Shown here piece after piece: positions 8,001-17,493 of a DNA stretch of 64,000 bases. Source of the stretch: Candidatus Jordarchaeales archaeon (GTDB lineage: Archaea; Asgardarchaeota; Jordiarchaeia; Jordiarchaeales; Freyrarchaeaceae). The notes under the pieces are model-generated. The model was not told where the DNA came from and did no database searches. It worked only from the letters and a program-made list of their open reading frames with translations. The stretch is from contig JAWAHN010000003.1 of assembly GCA_038889235.1 (NCBI GenBank), positions 406,058-470,057 of the forward strand, written 5' to 3'. The stretch's first letter is position 1, and every line of letters starts with the position of its first letter. The translations under genes were made by a program, and so were the position numbers.

Positions 8001-9814
8001 CCGGCCCCCGCCACGTATCTGAAGTAGTCTTCAAATGTAAGCTCAATCCTTGGCTCAACCTTGTAAACCTTGAACCCCTCCGACTCCAAGCGGCTTAAAA
8101 TCCTGTTCAAAACCACCCTATTATCCTTTCCTTCAACAAGTATCTTGTAGTATGGTCCAACTCTGAAAACGTGAGCGACACCTTCAACGCTCTTTATTAC
8201 GTCTTCCGCCCTTGGATCGTCCTCCTCCAGCACGAGGCCTATAGCGTAACCGTTTCCAGGCAGCTTAGAAACGAGCTCCTTCGGTGTCCCAAAGTCCATG
8301 AGCCCCTTCCCCCTTACGAAAACAGCAACTTTGTCGCAGTACTCCGCTTCGGAGGGGTAATGTGTTATTACAACGAGCGTTGTACCATATGTCTCGTTGA
8401 TCTTCTCCAGGTAACTCCAGAGCTCGTGTCTTCTAACAAGGTCCAAGCCGCTTGTCGGCTCATCAAGGAAGAGGATTTTCGGGTAGTGGACGAGAGCTAT
8501 TGCTATGCTAACCCTTCTTTTTTCCCCACCGCTTAGCTCCTCTACTTTCATGTTTCCCTTGTGGAATATGTCTAGCTCTTTCAGGATTCGTTTTCCCCTT
8601 TTCACCAGCTCGTCTTCTGGAATCCCGTACTGTCTCCCGAAGTAGACTATGTTCTCCATCGGAGTGAAGTTCTCATACATCCTGCTTAGGTCTTGTGGAA
8701 CGTAGCCTATTAGTGGGGCGACAAACTCCTTCCTAGACGGGGGAAAACCATATATGAGGATTTCCCCAGAGTCTGGTGTTATCTCGCCTATCAGCGCCTT
8801 CATACAGGTGCTTTTCCCACTCCCAGACTCACCAACTATCCCTAGGATTTCTCCTTCCCTCAAGGAGAAAGATACGTCCCTTAAAACAGTTTTCCCGCTA
8901 TATGAAACTGTGAGACCCCGCACCTTTAAAGCATACTCATTGGAGGGGACCATTTCATGTCTCGGTGTTAGGACTACCTTGCTGGCGGCGACATCAACTA
9001 TTCTCGAGCTCTCAGATACCCTTAAAAGCACGGTTATTGTTTGCTCCACAATCTCCCTTACTTTTCTCCGCACCCTGGCTGCAGCCGCGCTACTCGTGAC
9101 AACGCTTAGCCCGCAGCGGCTTAGCAGCAGGCGGACGTTTTCCAGCATTCTCCTAAAGTAGAAGTTAACGAGGAGTATGAGAACTTTTCTCGCCAGAAAC
9201 TCAAGCTGGTATCTCAGTGACGGACGTCCAACCGACACTAAGACACCCTTTAGCTCGCGCCCCCCTATTACGCCTTTGTTCACGGACATTACGAAGAACT
9301 TTTTTAGAGGATTGTCCTCAACCACTAGAATTTCGCCTTCACCCGTGAAGTCGGTGTTGCTGTGAAGCCACACACCTTCCACAGTGCAGTGAACTTTCAT
9401 CAGTGGGGTAACTTTCCGAAGCCACTTGACAGCGTGGCTGAGCTCGCTGCCGTCAAAGAACTTAAGCTGAGAGGTGGACTTCTTCAGCCTGTTCCTGAAA
9501 ACGATGTTAGCCGCCTGAACGTCGCACTTAGAGCGCGGCCCACCGACGGTGATGACGACGCCTTTCTCGATGCGCTTACTTCCACGCACACCGTGGTCTA
9601 ACATCACTACAAAAAACTTCCTGAAGGGGCGCGAGTAAACTTTCAATACGCGGCCCGTGCCCCTAAACGATTCACCGCTCTTCCGCCAGACGCCATTAAG
9701 TACGACGTCTATGATGTTTCCTTCCCTCTCCTGGCACCATTTAACGGCACGGGCAATCATCCTCCCAGTGAAGAAGGCTTCCTCGGAGAAGCCCTTAGAC
9801 GACATGTCAACCAC
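7997..9814 (-). CDS. ABC transporter ATP-binding protein with duplicated N-terminal domain (NBD 2)
   Basis: A 605-residue protein. Residues from about 290 form a standard NBD: Walker A GESGSGKST, signature ELSGGEKRR, Walker B ILFLDEPTSGLD, switch ITHYPSEAE, then the same TFEDYFRYVA tail as the partner ATPase. The first 210 residues are unusual: two copies of a roughly 65-residue module, the first with VVLNGVWRKSGESFRGTGRV and KFFVVMLDHGV, the second with CTVEGVWLHSNTDFTGEGEI and KFFVMSVNKGV, each ending in a VxVG(G/R)P strand. I do not recognise this module; it looks beta-rich and cytoplasmic. A basic helical linker joins it to the NBD. First gene of the exporter operon; GTG start, with ATG at 9805 as an alternative. 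Confidence 0.9.
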   Translation of the reverse strand: MVDMSSKGFSEEAFFTGRMIARAVKWCQEREGNIIDVVLNGVWRKSGESFRGTGRVLKVYSRPFRKFFVVMLDHGVRGSKRIEKGVVITVGGPRSKCDVQAANIVFRNRLKKSTSQLKFFDGSELSHAVKWLRKVTPLMKVHCTVEGVWLHSNTDFTGEGEILVVEDNPLKKFFVMSVNKGVIGGRELKGVLVSVGRPSLRYQLEFLARKVLILLVNFYFRRMLENVRLLLSRCGLSVVTSSAAAARVRRKVREIVEQTITVLLRVSESSRIVDVAASKVVLTPRHEMVPSNEYALKVRGLTVSYSGKTVLRDVSFSLREGEILGIVGESGSGKSTCMKALIGEITPDSGEILIYGFPPSRKEFVAPLIGYVPQDLSRMYENFTPMENIVYFGRQYGIPEDELVKRGKRILKELDIFHKGNMKVEELSGGEKRRVSIAIALVHYPKILFLDEPTSGLDLVRRHELWSYLEKINETYGTTLVVITHYPSEAEYCDKVAVFVRGKGLMDFGTPKELVSKLPGNGYAIGLVLEEDDPRAEDVIKSVEGVAHVFRVGPYYKILVEGKDNRVVLNRILSRLESEGFKVYKVEPRIELTFEDYFRYVAGAG

Positions 9815-9894
9815 ACGCCTTCAAGAACTAAACCACGACAAGCAATTAACAGAAGAGAAGAGGAGGAAGAAAAATGTTCGGTGCAAGTTGCCCA

Positions 9895-10779
9895 TTACTG
9901 TTGCATTTTCAGCTGGGTGAATTTCCGAGCAACATAGAGAAGTAAAGCCAAAGTGATTACCGTTATCACTGCCTCGACTGTCAGGATATCTAGTACGTTT
10001 AATTGGTATAATACTGCGAACAAGTCGACCAGTATGTGCAAGCCAACCGCTGCGAGGTAGAATTTCGCTGTTTGGTTTTTGGCGAGACCCCAGCCGACGA
10101 TGCCAGTCAGTGAGCCGTGAAGCAGTACAACAACAGCCCTCTCGTAAACAGCTAAAGCAGGGAGCGAGAAGATTTGAGGAGTAAAGCAGAGCCCCACCAG
10201 GCTATAAGTGATTAAAAGTATCTTGAGGTCGACGAGCTGCAATAGGAGCTCTGGGGCTGTAAACTGCGCTATGAGCATTAACATCAACTCCTCCTGAGTC
10301 TCGGCGAAGAACAATGCTATGAACGAGGCTTCTTGTACAGCTTTCTGGATGAACGGCCTTGCATACCACAGAAGTGGGACAGTATATGTTAGAGTGGAAA
10401 TCGAGAGAGAGGTGCCTGCGAGCACGAGTAAGGCTTCTCCCGACCCAAAACCTAACCCAGCCGATAGACCATAGAAGGCTCCGTTACTTGGTGTTATAGA
10501 AGCTCTCACCAGTGGGATTAGTAGCACTAGAAGTTTGGCTGCTTCTTCTATGAAGCCCGTTGCTAACAGGTCTACGCCGTAGAGTGCCAATCCTCCGAGG
10601 AAGAGGACGTACAGCTTGCGTAGGTAGGCGACATAGAACATCACCGCTGCTACTATGAATGCCACTAATACTGGTTTAAGAGACTCACCGGAGAACCTCC
10701 ACCTTCGGAGTAGGAGCACCACCACTAGCGGATATAGGATACTGAAGAGCACAGCGAACGCCATGCTTAAACCATCCAT
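9895..10779 (-). CDS. YhfC/PrsW-like intramembrane protease family protein
   Basis: About 294 residues with eight or so hydrophobic segments. The family hallmark GFIEEAAKLLVLL (paired glutamates at the start of a membrane helix) is followed by NGAFYGLSAGLGFGSGEALL and by conserved histidines in VVLLHGSLTGIV and AVGLHILVDLFA, the arrangement of the YhfC/PrsW/CPBP superfamily of membrane proteases. Some members cleave anti-sigma factors, others are of unknown role. Start: the ATG at 10779 follows GGAGGGG by 10 bases; upstream in-frame sequence has no protein character. An A/T-rich box AATAATATTTATTG near 10815 on this strand is the likely promoter element. Confidence 0.75.
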   Translation of the reverse strand: MDGLSMAFAVLFSILYPLVVVLLLRRWRFSGESLKPVLVAFIVAAVMFYVAYLRKLYVLFLGGLALYGVDLLATGFIEEAAKLLVLLIPLVRASITPSNGAFYGLSAGLGFGSGEALLVLAGTSLSISTLTYTVPLLWYARPFIQKAVQEASFIALFFAETQEELMLMLIAQFTAPELLLQLVDLKILLITYSLVGLCFTPQIFSLPALAVYERAVVVLLHGSLTGIVGWGLAKNQTAKFYLAAVGLHILVDLFAVLYQLNVLDILTVEAVITVITLALLLYVARKFTQLKMQQ

Positions 10780-10930
10780 GCACACTTCACCCCTCCCACA
10801 TGTAGGGACAATAAATATTATTAATAATTTTGGTTTGAGACTGTGCGGCCGTATAGTGAACTGATTACCAAAAAGTATATGATTGAGGGATTCCATGTTT
10901 GGAAGATGTCCGCTTGAAGGGGGAGAAGTT

Positions 10931-12031
10931 ATGGCGAAGATCACCGTGTCCATAATAAAGGCGGACATAGGTTCGCTTGCAGGACACCATGTGGTTTACG
11001 ATGAGTGCATCGAAGTGGCGAAGGATTGCTTGCAGAAAGGTGTAGACGAAGGTATAATTCTAGATTACTATGTGACTAACTGCGGCGACGACTTGGAGTT
11101 AATAATGAGCCACAGGAGGGGTGAGTCAAACCCTGAAGTGCACAGGCTGGCTTGGGACACCTTCCTGAAGGCAGCTGAGGTTGCGCGTAAGTTTAAGCTG
11201 TACGCCGCCGGGCAGGATTTGCTAAAGGACACATTTTCAGGGAACGTTAAGGGTATGGGTCCCGGTGTGGCGGAGCTCGAATTTGAGGAGAGGAGGTCGG
11301 ATCCAGTAATATGCTTCATGGCGGACAAGACAGAGCCGGGAGCCTTTAACCTCCCGATGTACAAGATCTTCGCCGACCCGTTTAACACGGCTGGACTAGT
11401 GATAGACCCATCCATGCATGATGGCTTCGTTTTCGAGGTCTACGACGTCATAGACCACCAGTACGTGAGGCTTTCGTGCCCCGAGGAACTCTATGACCTG
11501 CTCGCGATAATAGGGACGCCTGGAAGGTATGTTGTGAGGAAGGTTTACAAAAAGGATGGAACACCTGCAGCGGCCGTATCGACGACGAGGCTTAGTCTCA
11601 TAGCCGGCAAATACGTAGGTAAGGATGACCCGTGCGCAATAGTAAGAGCACAACACGGGCTACCTGCAGTAGGAGAAGTTCTTGAGCCGTTTGCCCTCCC
11701 GTACCTCGTCGCCGGCTGGATGAGAGGAAGCCACCATGGGCCACTAATGCCCGTCTCGCAAAAGGATGCCAAGTGCACACGGTTCGACGGCCCACCGAGG
11801 ATAGTTGCGCTAGGGTTCCAGGTTAGCGACGGTAAGCTTATAGGGCCAGCCGACCTCTTCGACGACCCAGCCTTCGACGAGGCGAGGAGAATGGCAAACC
11901 AGATAGCAGACTACATGAGAAGACATGGACCGTTCATGCCACACAGGCTTGGACCAGAAGAGATAGAATATACTACTCTGCCACAAGTTATCGAGAAGCT
12001 GAAAGACAAATTTGTAAAAGAAGAAGATTAG
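10931..12031 (+). CDS. fbp: Fructose-1,6-bisphosphate aldolase/phosphatase
   Basis: A 366-residue bifunctional gluconeogenic enzyme (FBPA/P, FBPase class V), catalysing triose-phosphate condensation and C1 dephosphorylation in a single remodelling active site. Hallmarks: the N-terminal KITVSIIKADIGSLAGHH with the metal-binding aspartate and histidine, DYYVTNCGDDLELIMSH, GMGPGVAELEFEER, and the C-terminal GWMRGSHHGPLMPV and KCTRFDGPPR. The family is near universal in deeply branching and chemolithoautotrophic archaea, which fits with an autotrophic or mixotrophic life. ATG at 10931 preceded by GGGGGAGAA is the clear start; in-frame sequence back to 10883 is not part of the family. Confidence 0.95.
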   Translation: MAKITVSIIKADIGSLAGHHVVYDECIEVAKDCLQKGVDEGIILDYYVTNCGDDLELIMSHRRGESNPEVHRLAWDTFLKAAEVARKFKLYAAGQDLLKDTFSGNVKGMGPGVAELEFEERRSDPVICFMADKTEPGAFNLPMYKIFADPFNTAGLVIDPSMHDGFVFEVYDVIDHQYVRLSCPEELYDLLAIIGTPGRYVVRKVYKKDGTPAAAVSTTRLSLIAGKYVGKDDPCAIVRAQHGLPAVGEVLEPFALPYLVAGWMRGSHHGPLMPVSQKDAKCTRFDGPPRIVALGFQVSDGKLIGPADLFDDPAFDEARRMANQIADYMRRHGPFMPHRLGPEEIEYTTLPQVIEKLKDKFVKEED

Positions 12032-12325
12032 CCCTTTTTCACCTGGACTCAGCATCCAAGAAGCAGAGAAATAAACACGCTACATACATTCCCTTTTTCT
12101 AGTTTTTATTAAAGGATCCAGTTAGTTTTATAAGTGCACGGATTCATTAAGACCCGCTCAGGAAGCGACACGTTGACAAGAGCGTACACGTCCACGACCA
12201 CGCTCCGGTAAGCTCAATTCCAAAACAATAATGTAATAAAGATAAAAGCAAGAAGAGTGCTAAGGCCGTTATAACAGCTATATGGAGAATTAATTACTGC
12301 TTTACTAACTATCTGACCTCCTTCC

Positions 12326-12339
12326 CGCCCTAAAGGGCG
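12326..12339 (-). repeat. IS605-type right-end hairpin
   Basis: CGCCC-TAAA-GGGCG forms a 5-bp stem with a 4-base loop. It is flanked by TGACCTCCTTCC and AAGCTTTCGG, a context that recurs at ends of archaeal and bacterial IS200/IS605 elements. Confidence 0.55.
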
Positions 12340-12622
12340 AAGCTTTCGGATGTGTAAAAAATGGGCGCTTTATTGAGATTAAAGGAGACCTAAATTTCGT
12401 CTAATTTTCACAAACCTTCTCTTTAGGCAGACTTTGCAAGATTTTCAACTCTATTTTTCTACGCAAAGCTACGTGTGGCTTCCAATCTTCCTCCTGTCAT
12501 GAGCAAATGTTCGTAGGCCTATGCGATTGAAGCAACCTATCTTATGACGGTTTCGCATTCCATAGTGAGGCTTGGAGATGGGTCTGAGTTAAGTGGGTAT
12601 GTTTAGTGGGTTGTTTTCGTTC

Positions 12623-12770
12623 CTATAACCTTTCCCTCTCGATTAACCCTTTGAGGGCTCCTTTGGGGGGGCCAACTCCCCGCGTCTGAAGGCTCAAAAC
12701 AGCTGCAACCGTCCTACCATTGCTAGTCCGCACTCTCCGTGCTTCATCATCCTGACCGGGATATGAAGCC
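12623..12770 (-). pseudogene. tnpB: tnpB (IS605 OrfB) C-terminal fragment, frameshifted
   Basis: On the minus strand, one frame reads HGECGLAMVGR (remains of the zinc ribbon CGLxMDRD), and after a one-base shift the next frame reads VAAVLSLQTRGVGPP and runs to a TAG at 12623-12625. This matches the TnpB C-terminal pattern MDRDxxAVLNLQxRGxG. The missing base between the two pieces and a stop in the first frame make it non-coding today. The N-terminal RuvC-like half is not recognisable. Confidence 0.55.
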
Positions 12771-12967
12771 CCAGAGCAGACTGGGTTTTAGATGACTTAG
12801 CCGGGCTACTAGACGCCCACCAAGAACAAAGCAGTCAACCCACACTTAAACCCATATGCCCCAAAACCACTAACTACGGCGTTGTGAAGCGGTTCGTGCG
12901 ACTAGATTTCCCTTTTTCGTTGTCGTGTCTCAAACTATTCACTTGTTTCTGTGTTGTGTTAGTATCA

Positions 12968-12980
12968 CAAATTTTAAATA
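12968..12980 (+). promoter_or_regulatory. Probable carA promoter (TATA box)
   Basis: AAATTTTAAATAA is a strong archaeal TATA-like element about 40 bases before the carA TTG start at 13015, leaving room for a short leader that contains GAGGG. Confidence 0.5.
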
Positions 12981-13014
12981 ACCATGTTGTAAAAGTCGTT
13001 GAGGGTTTTACGGG

Positions 13015-14157
13015 TTGAAACCGACGGCTCGGCAGGTCAAGAACGCCGCCTTAGTCTTGGAAGACGGCACTTTCTTTCTCGGTTATGGTTTCGGTGCTGT
13101 TGGCCGTGTTTCCGGCGAGGTTGTGTTTAACACTGGTATGGTTGGATATGTGGAGAGTTTAACTGACCCGTCTTATCACGGGCAGATACTCACCCTGACT
13201 TACCCCCTTGTCGGCAACTACGGTGTTCCCTCGTTCAAAGTTGTTGACAAATGGGGGCTACCGGTCTACTTCGAGTCTGATGGTATTAAGGTTCAGGGGT
13301 TGGTGGTTCATGAGTGCTGCAAGACGCCAAGCCACTGGAACTCAGCTGAGAGTCTCGATGAGTGGCTTAGAAGAGAAGGAGTTCCGGGGATAGAAGGCAT
13401 AGACACGAGGATGCTCACTAAGAAGTTGAGGATTAAGGGGGTCATGTTGGGGATACTGGAAGTGTGTGAAAAGGGTGTCGAGCCGGACGTAGACGAGCTT
13501 CTCAGAGAGGTCAAGAAGGTGAGAGACCCAAACGAAAGGAAGCTTGCGTCCGAGGTTTCGTGCAGAGAGCCGGTTGTCTATGGAAATGGTGGGAGGAAAC
13601 GCGTTGTCTTGATAGACTGCGGGGTTAAACTGAGCATCCTACGCCAACTACTCAAGAAGGGGCTAGAGGTGGTTAGGGTACCTTACGGGGTTACAGTTGA
13701 CGAGGTACTGGATTACAGGCCTGACGGGGTTGTCGTAAGCAACGGCCCCGGGGATCCGAGGCGGGCTAACGAGGTCATTGAAACTGTTAGAGGTCTTCTA
13801 GCCGAGGAGGTGCCGGTTTTCGGTATATGTTTAGGCAACCAGATACTGGCGTTGGCCTGCGGGGGGGACACCTATAAGCTTAAGTATGGTCACAGGTCGC
13901 AGAATCAGCCATGCGTGGACGTTAGCACAGGTAGGTGTTATATCACCAGCCAGAACCACGGCTATGCTGTGAGCGAGGAATCGCTGGCTGGAACGGGGCT
14001 CGAAGTATCCTTCATCAACGCTAACGATAGGACTGTTGAGGGTGTTAGACACGGGAAGCTGCCAGCTTTTTCCGTTCAGTTCCACCCCGAGCACTCGCCG
14101 GGGCCTGTGGACACCGAGTGGCTTTTCGACGCCTTTGCAAAAATGATGGGAGGTTAA
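13015..14157 (+). CDS. carA: Carbamoyl-phosphate synthase small (glutaminase) subunit
   Basis: A 380-residue class I glutamine amidotransferase subunit that releases ammonia from glutamine for CarB. The N-terminal CPSase domain has EDGTFFLGYGFG and the conserved TDPSYHGQILTLTYPLVGNYG; the C-terminal amidotransferase shows the oxyanion and nucleophile region VVSNGPGDP, GICLGNQ with the catalytic cysteine, and the His/Glu pair in QFHPEHSPGP. Carbamoyl phosphate feeds pyrimidine and arginine synthesis. TTG start with GAGGG upstream. carB starts immediately after the stop (TAAGTGATG), so the pair is cotranscribed. Confidence 0.96.
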   Translation: MKPTARQVKNAALVLEDGTFFLGYGFGAVGRVSGEVVFNTGMVGYVESLTDPSYHGQILTLTYPLVGNYGVPSFKVVDKWGLPVYFESDGIKVQGLVVHECCKTPSHWNSAESLDEWLRREGVPGIEGIDTRMLTKKLRIKGVMLGILEVCEKGVEPDVDELLREVKKVRDPNERKLASEVSCREPVVYGNGGRKRVVLIDCGVKLSILRQLLKKGLEVVRVPYGVTVDEVLDYRPDGVVVSNGPGDPRRANEVIETVRGLLAEEVPVFGICLGNQILALACGGDTYKLKYGHRSQNQPCVDVSTGRCYITSQNHGYAVSEESLAGTGLEVSFINANDRTVEGVRHGKLPAFSVQFHPEHSPGPVDTEWLFDAFAKMMGG

Positions 14158-17100
14158 GTGATGCCGCGCTTCGAGTGGATTAAAAAAGTCCTGATCCTCG
14201 GAAGTGGGGCCATAAGAATTGGGCAGGCGGGCGAGTTCGACTATTCCGGTAGCCAGGCGCTGAAGGCATTAAAGGAGGAAGGGATACAGACCGTACTAAT
14301 CAACCCGAATGTGGCAACCATCCAGACGGATCTTAGAATGGCTGATAAGGTCTACCTATTACCCGTGACAGTTGACTTCGTTAGGGAGGTTATTGAGCGA
14401 GAGAGGCCCGACGGAATACTACTAGGCTTCGGCGGGCAGACCGCCCTGAACTGCGGAGTCGAGCTAGCTGATAAGGGGATCTTGGAGAAGTATGGCGTTG
14501 AGGTTCTCGGAACCCCTATAGAATCGATAAAAGCTACCGAGGACAGGGAGCTGTTCAGGAGGGCGATGATAGAAGCCAAAGTACCCGTACTCGAGAGCGC
14601 GCCTGCAACGTCTGTTGAGGAGGCTCTTGAAGTAGCTGAGAGAATAGGGTACCCTGTAATAGTGAGGGTTGCATACACCCTTGGTGGGAAAGGTTCAGGC
14701 GTAGCACGCAACCCCAATGAGCTAACTGAGATAGCCAGCAGAGGACTTGCACAGAGCATGATTAGGCAGATTCTAATCGAGAAATATGTTGGAAAGTGGA
14801 AGGAGATCGAGTACGAGGTGGTCAGGGACTACGAAGACAACTGTATTACAGTGTGTAACATGGAGAACATCGACCCAATGGGTGTCCACACAGGGGACTC
14901 GATAGTCGTCGCTCCAAGCCAGACCCTCACGAACAGAGAGTACCACCTTTTAAGGGAGGCGGCAATAAAGGCGGTGAGATATCTGCGCATAGTCGGGGAG
15001 TGCAACATACAATTCGCCCTCCACCCCAAGAGCGAGGAGTTCTACGCGATAGAGATAAACGCCAGGCTGTCGCGCTCATCAGCCCTAGCTTCAAAGGCAA
15101 CCGGATATCCCTTGGCGTACATAGCCGCCAAGCTAGCGATAGGTTACACGCTGCCCGAACTAATGAACAAGGTTACCATGATAACCACCGCATGCTTTGA
15201 GCCAGCCTTAGACTATGTAATTGTGAAGTTCCCCCGCTGGGATCTGCAGAAGTTCATCAATGTTAGCCGCAGCATAGGCCCGCAGATGAAGAGCGTCGGG
15301 GAGGTCATGGCTATAGGGCGCTGCTTCGAGGAAGCTATACAGAAAGCTGTCAGGATGCTCGATATAGGGAAGGTCGGCGTCGTAGGAAACGTCGACGAGG
15401 AAAAGCCGGAGCCTATAGAACACATAGAGTACATACTTGCTAACCCAACAGATGAACGCTTCTTCAAGATAGTCAAGGCGTTAAAGTACGGTTTGAGCGT
15501 GGAGAGAATTTACGAGCTTAGCGGAATAGACCCATGGTTCATCCACAAGATAAAGAACATAGTGGACATGGAAAAGGAGCTTAAGGAAGCGGGGAGGAGG
15601 GGTATCGACAGGCTCAGTGAAGAGGAGCTGAGGGATTTAGTCTCGAGGGCGAAGAGGCTCGGCTTCTCAGACAAGCAGATTGCAAGCTACTTCGGTATGG
15701 ATGAGCTTGAGGTTAGGAGACTGAGGAAGAGACTGGGAGTAATACCGGTAGTTAAGCAAATTGACACGCTGGCGGCGGAGTGGCCTGCAAAGACAAACTA
15801 TCTCTACTTAACTTACGGTGGTAGCGAAGACGACGTATCGTTCGAAGGCGAGGACAAGGTTATTGTTCTTGGCGCTGGGACGTACAGGATAGGAAGCTCT
15901 GTAGAGTTTGACTGGTGTTGCGTCAACACGGTTTTCGCCCTAAAGAAGAACGGCGTGAAAGAAGTTATAATCGTGAACTACAACCCTGAAACTGTATCAA
16001 CAGACTACGACATAAGCGACAAACTATACTTTGAGGAGCTGACTTTTGAGAGGGTCCTCGACATATACGAGAAAGAGAACCCAAGAGGAGTAATAGTGTC
16101 AGTTGGAGGGCAGATCCCGAACAACATAGCCCACAAGCTCGCCAGGGCGGGGGTCAGAATATTCGGGACGGCGGGCGAGGACGTTGATAGGGCGGAAGAC
16201 AGGGCTAAGTTTAGCGCTCTCTTAGAGAGCCTCGGCATACCGCAACCGCCGTGGAGCAAGCTAACATCACTTGAGGAAGCAAAGGAGTTCGCGAGAAAAG
16301 TTGGGTACCCCGTCCTCGTGCGTCCCAGCTACGTCCTGTCTGGCGCCGCTATGAGAGTAGCCTATACTGAGGAGCAACTCGAGGACTTCCTCGTTTTAGC
16401 CTCATCTGTCTCGCGCGAGCACCCTGTAGTGATATCGAAGTTCATAGAAGGAGCGAGAGAGGTTGAAGTTGACGGGGTAAGCGATGGAGAGGATACACTC
16501 ATAGGAGCCATAATAGAGCACGTGGAGGACGCGGGCGTGCACTCCGGGGACGCCACAATGATCATACCGCCCTTCAGCCTCACAGAGGAAGTAATCAAGA
16601 TGATAGAGGAATACACATGCAAGATAGCTTCCGCTCTTAGGATAAAGGGCCCGTTCAACATACAATACCTTGTCAAGGACGGGAAAGTGTACGTCATAGA
16701 GTGCAACCTGAGGGCGTCCCGCTCCATGCCCTATGTCAGCAAGACGATAGGAGTCAACCTCATGGAAGTGGCCGTCCCAGTCATGCTTGGAAAGAAGCTG
16801 AGGGAGCTGAACGTTAAAGTCCCCCGCCGTCTTCCACACTACGGCGTAAAGGTACCGCAGTTCTCGTTCATGAGGCTTGACGGAGCGGACCCAGTGCTCG
16901 GCGTCGAAATGATGTCAACGGGTGAAGTGGCCTGCTTGGGCGACACACTAGAAGAAGCGTTCCTTAAAGCCCTCTTAGCAGCAGAGTTCGAGGTCCCATT
17001 GAACAGTGGCAGAATACTGGTGACGGTTGGTGGTAAAGCGCTTAAACAGGAGATGATCCCCATAGCTAGGAAGCTTGCCGAGATGGGGTACGAGATATAT

Positions 17101-17481
17101 GCCACCGAGCACACTGCTGAGGCGCTCATTAATGCGGGGATAAAGGACGTGAAAGTGGTCTACAAGATAAGTGAGCCGCAGAGGAAGCCCAACATAAGGG
17201 ACTTGATCCTCGAAAGGAAGATAGACTTGGTCATCAACATCCCGAGAACTGGGACGCTTGAAAAGTACGCTGACATGATGAAGGACGAGTATATGATAAG
17301 GAGGAAGGCGACTGAGTACAATATACCGGTCATCACGAACATAAAGATGGCTAAGAGTCTCGTCGCGGCACTTGAAAACTTGAGGAAGAGCGGAAGGAAG
17401 CTCTCGGCAAAATCCCTTAACGAGTACCTTGAAGCCCTGAAGCTTACCGAGAAAAAGCTCGCTGTCTGTGATGGTGGATAG
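14158..17481 (+). CDS. carB: Carbamoyl-phosphate synthase large subunit
   Basis: A 1107-residue CarB with the expected duplicated ATP-grasp halves. Each half opens with a glycine-rich loop and FDYSGSQ/EFDWCCVN-type substrate site (KVLILGSGAIRIGQAGEFDY at the start, KVIVLGAGTYRIGSSVEFDW near residue 565), and each carries the ATP-grasp EINARLSRSSALASK / ECNLRASRSMPYVSK signature. A central oligomerisation domain lies near residues 400-550, and the last 140 residues form the MGS-like allosteric domain (ILVTVGGKALKQEMIPIA onward). It makes carbamoyl phosphate from bicarbonate, ATP and the ammonia delivered by CarA. GTG at 14158 or ATG at 14161 are both possible starts. Confidence 0.97.
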   Translation: MMPRFEWIKKVLILGSGAIRIGQAGEFDYSGSQALKALKEEGIQTVLINPNVATIQTDLRMADKVYLLPVTVDFVREVIERERPDGILLGFGGQTALNCGVELADKGILEKYGVEVLGTPIESIKATEDRELFRRAMIEAKVPVLESAPATSVEEALEVAERIGYPVIVRVAYTLGGKGSGVARNPNELTEIASRGLAQSMIRQILIEKYVGKWKEIEYEVVRDYEDNCITVCNMENIDPMGVHTGDSIVVAPSQTLTNREYHLLREAAIKAVRYLRIVGECNIQFALHPKSEEFYAIEINARLSRSSALASKATGYPLAYIAAKLAIGYTLPELMNKVTMITTACFEPALDYVIVKFPRWDLQKFINVSRSIGPQMKSVGEVMAIGRCFEEAIQKAVRMLDIGKVGVVGNVDEEKPEPIEHIEYILANPTDERFFKIVKALKYGLSVERIYELSGIDPWFIHKIKNIVDMEKELKEAGRRGIDRLSEEELRDLVSRAKRLGFSDKQIASYFGMDELEVRRLRKRLGVIPVVKQIDTLAAEWPAKTNYLYLTYGGSEDDVSFEGEDKVIVLGAGTYRIGSSVEFDWCCVNTVFALKKNGVKEVIIVNYNPETVSTDYDISDKLYFEELTFERVLDIYEKENPRGVIVSVGGQIPNNIAHKLARAGVRIFGTAGEDVDRAEDRAKFSALLESLGIPQPPWSKLTSLEEAKEFARKVGYPVLVRPSYVLSGAAMRVAYTEEQLEDFLVLASSVSREHPVVISKFIEGAREVEVDGVSDGEDTLIGAIIEHVEDAGVHSGDATMIIPPFSLTEEVIKMIEEYTCKIASALRIKGPFNIQYLVKDGKVYVIECNLRASRSMPYVSKTIGVNLMEVAVPVMLGKKLRELNVKVPRRLPHYGVKVPQFSFMRLDGADPVLGVEMMSTGEVACLGDTLEEAFLKALLAAEFEVPLNSGRILVTVGGKALKQEMIPIARKLAEMGYEIYATEHTAEALINAGIKDVKVVYKISEPQRKPNIRDLILERKIDLVINIPRTGTLEKYADMMKDEYMIRRKATEYNIPVITNIKMAKSLVAALENLRKSGRKLSAKSLNEYLEALKLTEKKLAVCDGG

Positions 17482-17493
17482 AGGTGATACCTT

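Larger units (their letters stand above)
12316..12830 (-). mobile_element. Decayed IS200/IS605-family element (right end plus tnpB remnant)
   Basis: The intergenic stretch 12032-13014 holds no intact gene. Read on the minus strand it carries a tnpB C-terminal remnant (12623-12770) and, some 280 bases further downstream, the sequence CCGAAAGC...GCCCTTTAGGGCGGGAAGG(A)GG, the hairpin typical of IS605-type right ends. Order and orientation agree with an IS605-like insertion that has decayed. The left boundary is uncertain, and I see no tnpA. The rest of 12032-13014 shows only T-rich terminator-like sequence after fbp and the carA promoter. Confidence 0.55.

Noticed and set aside
12640..12860. SRP RNA or RNase P RNA in the gene-free gap
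   Set aside because: Searched by eye for the conserved core motifs on both strands and found none; the minus strand instead matches a tnpB remnant.
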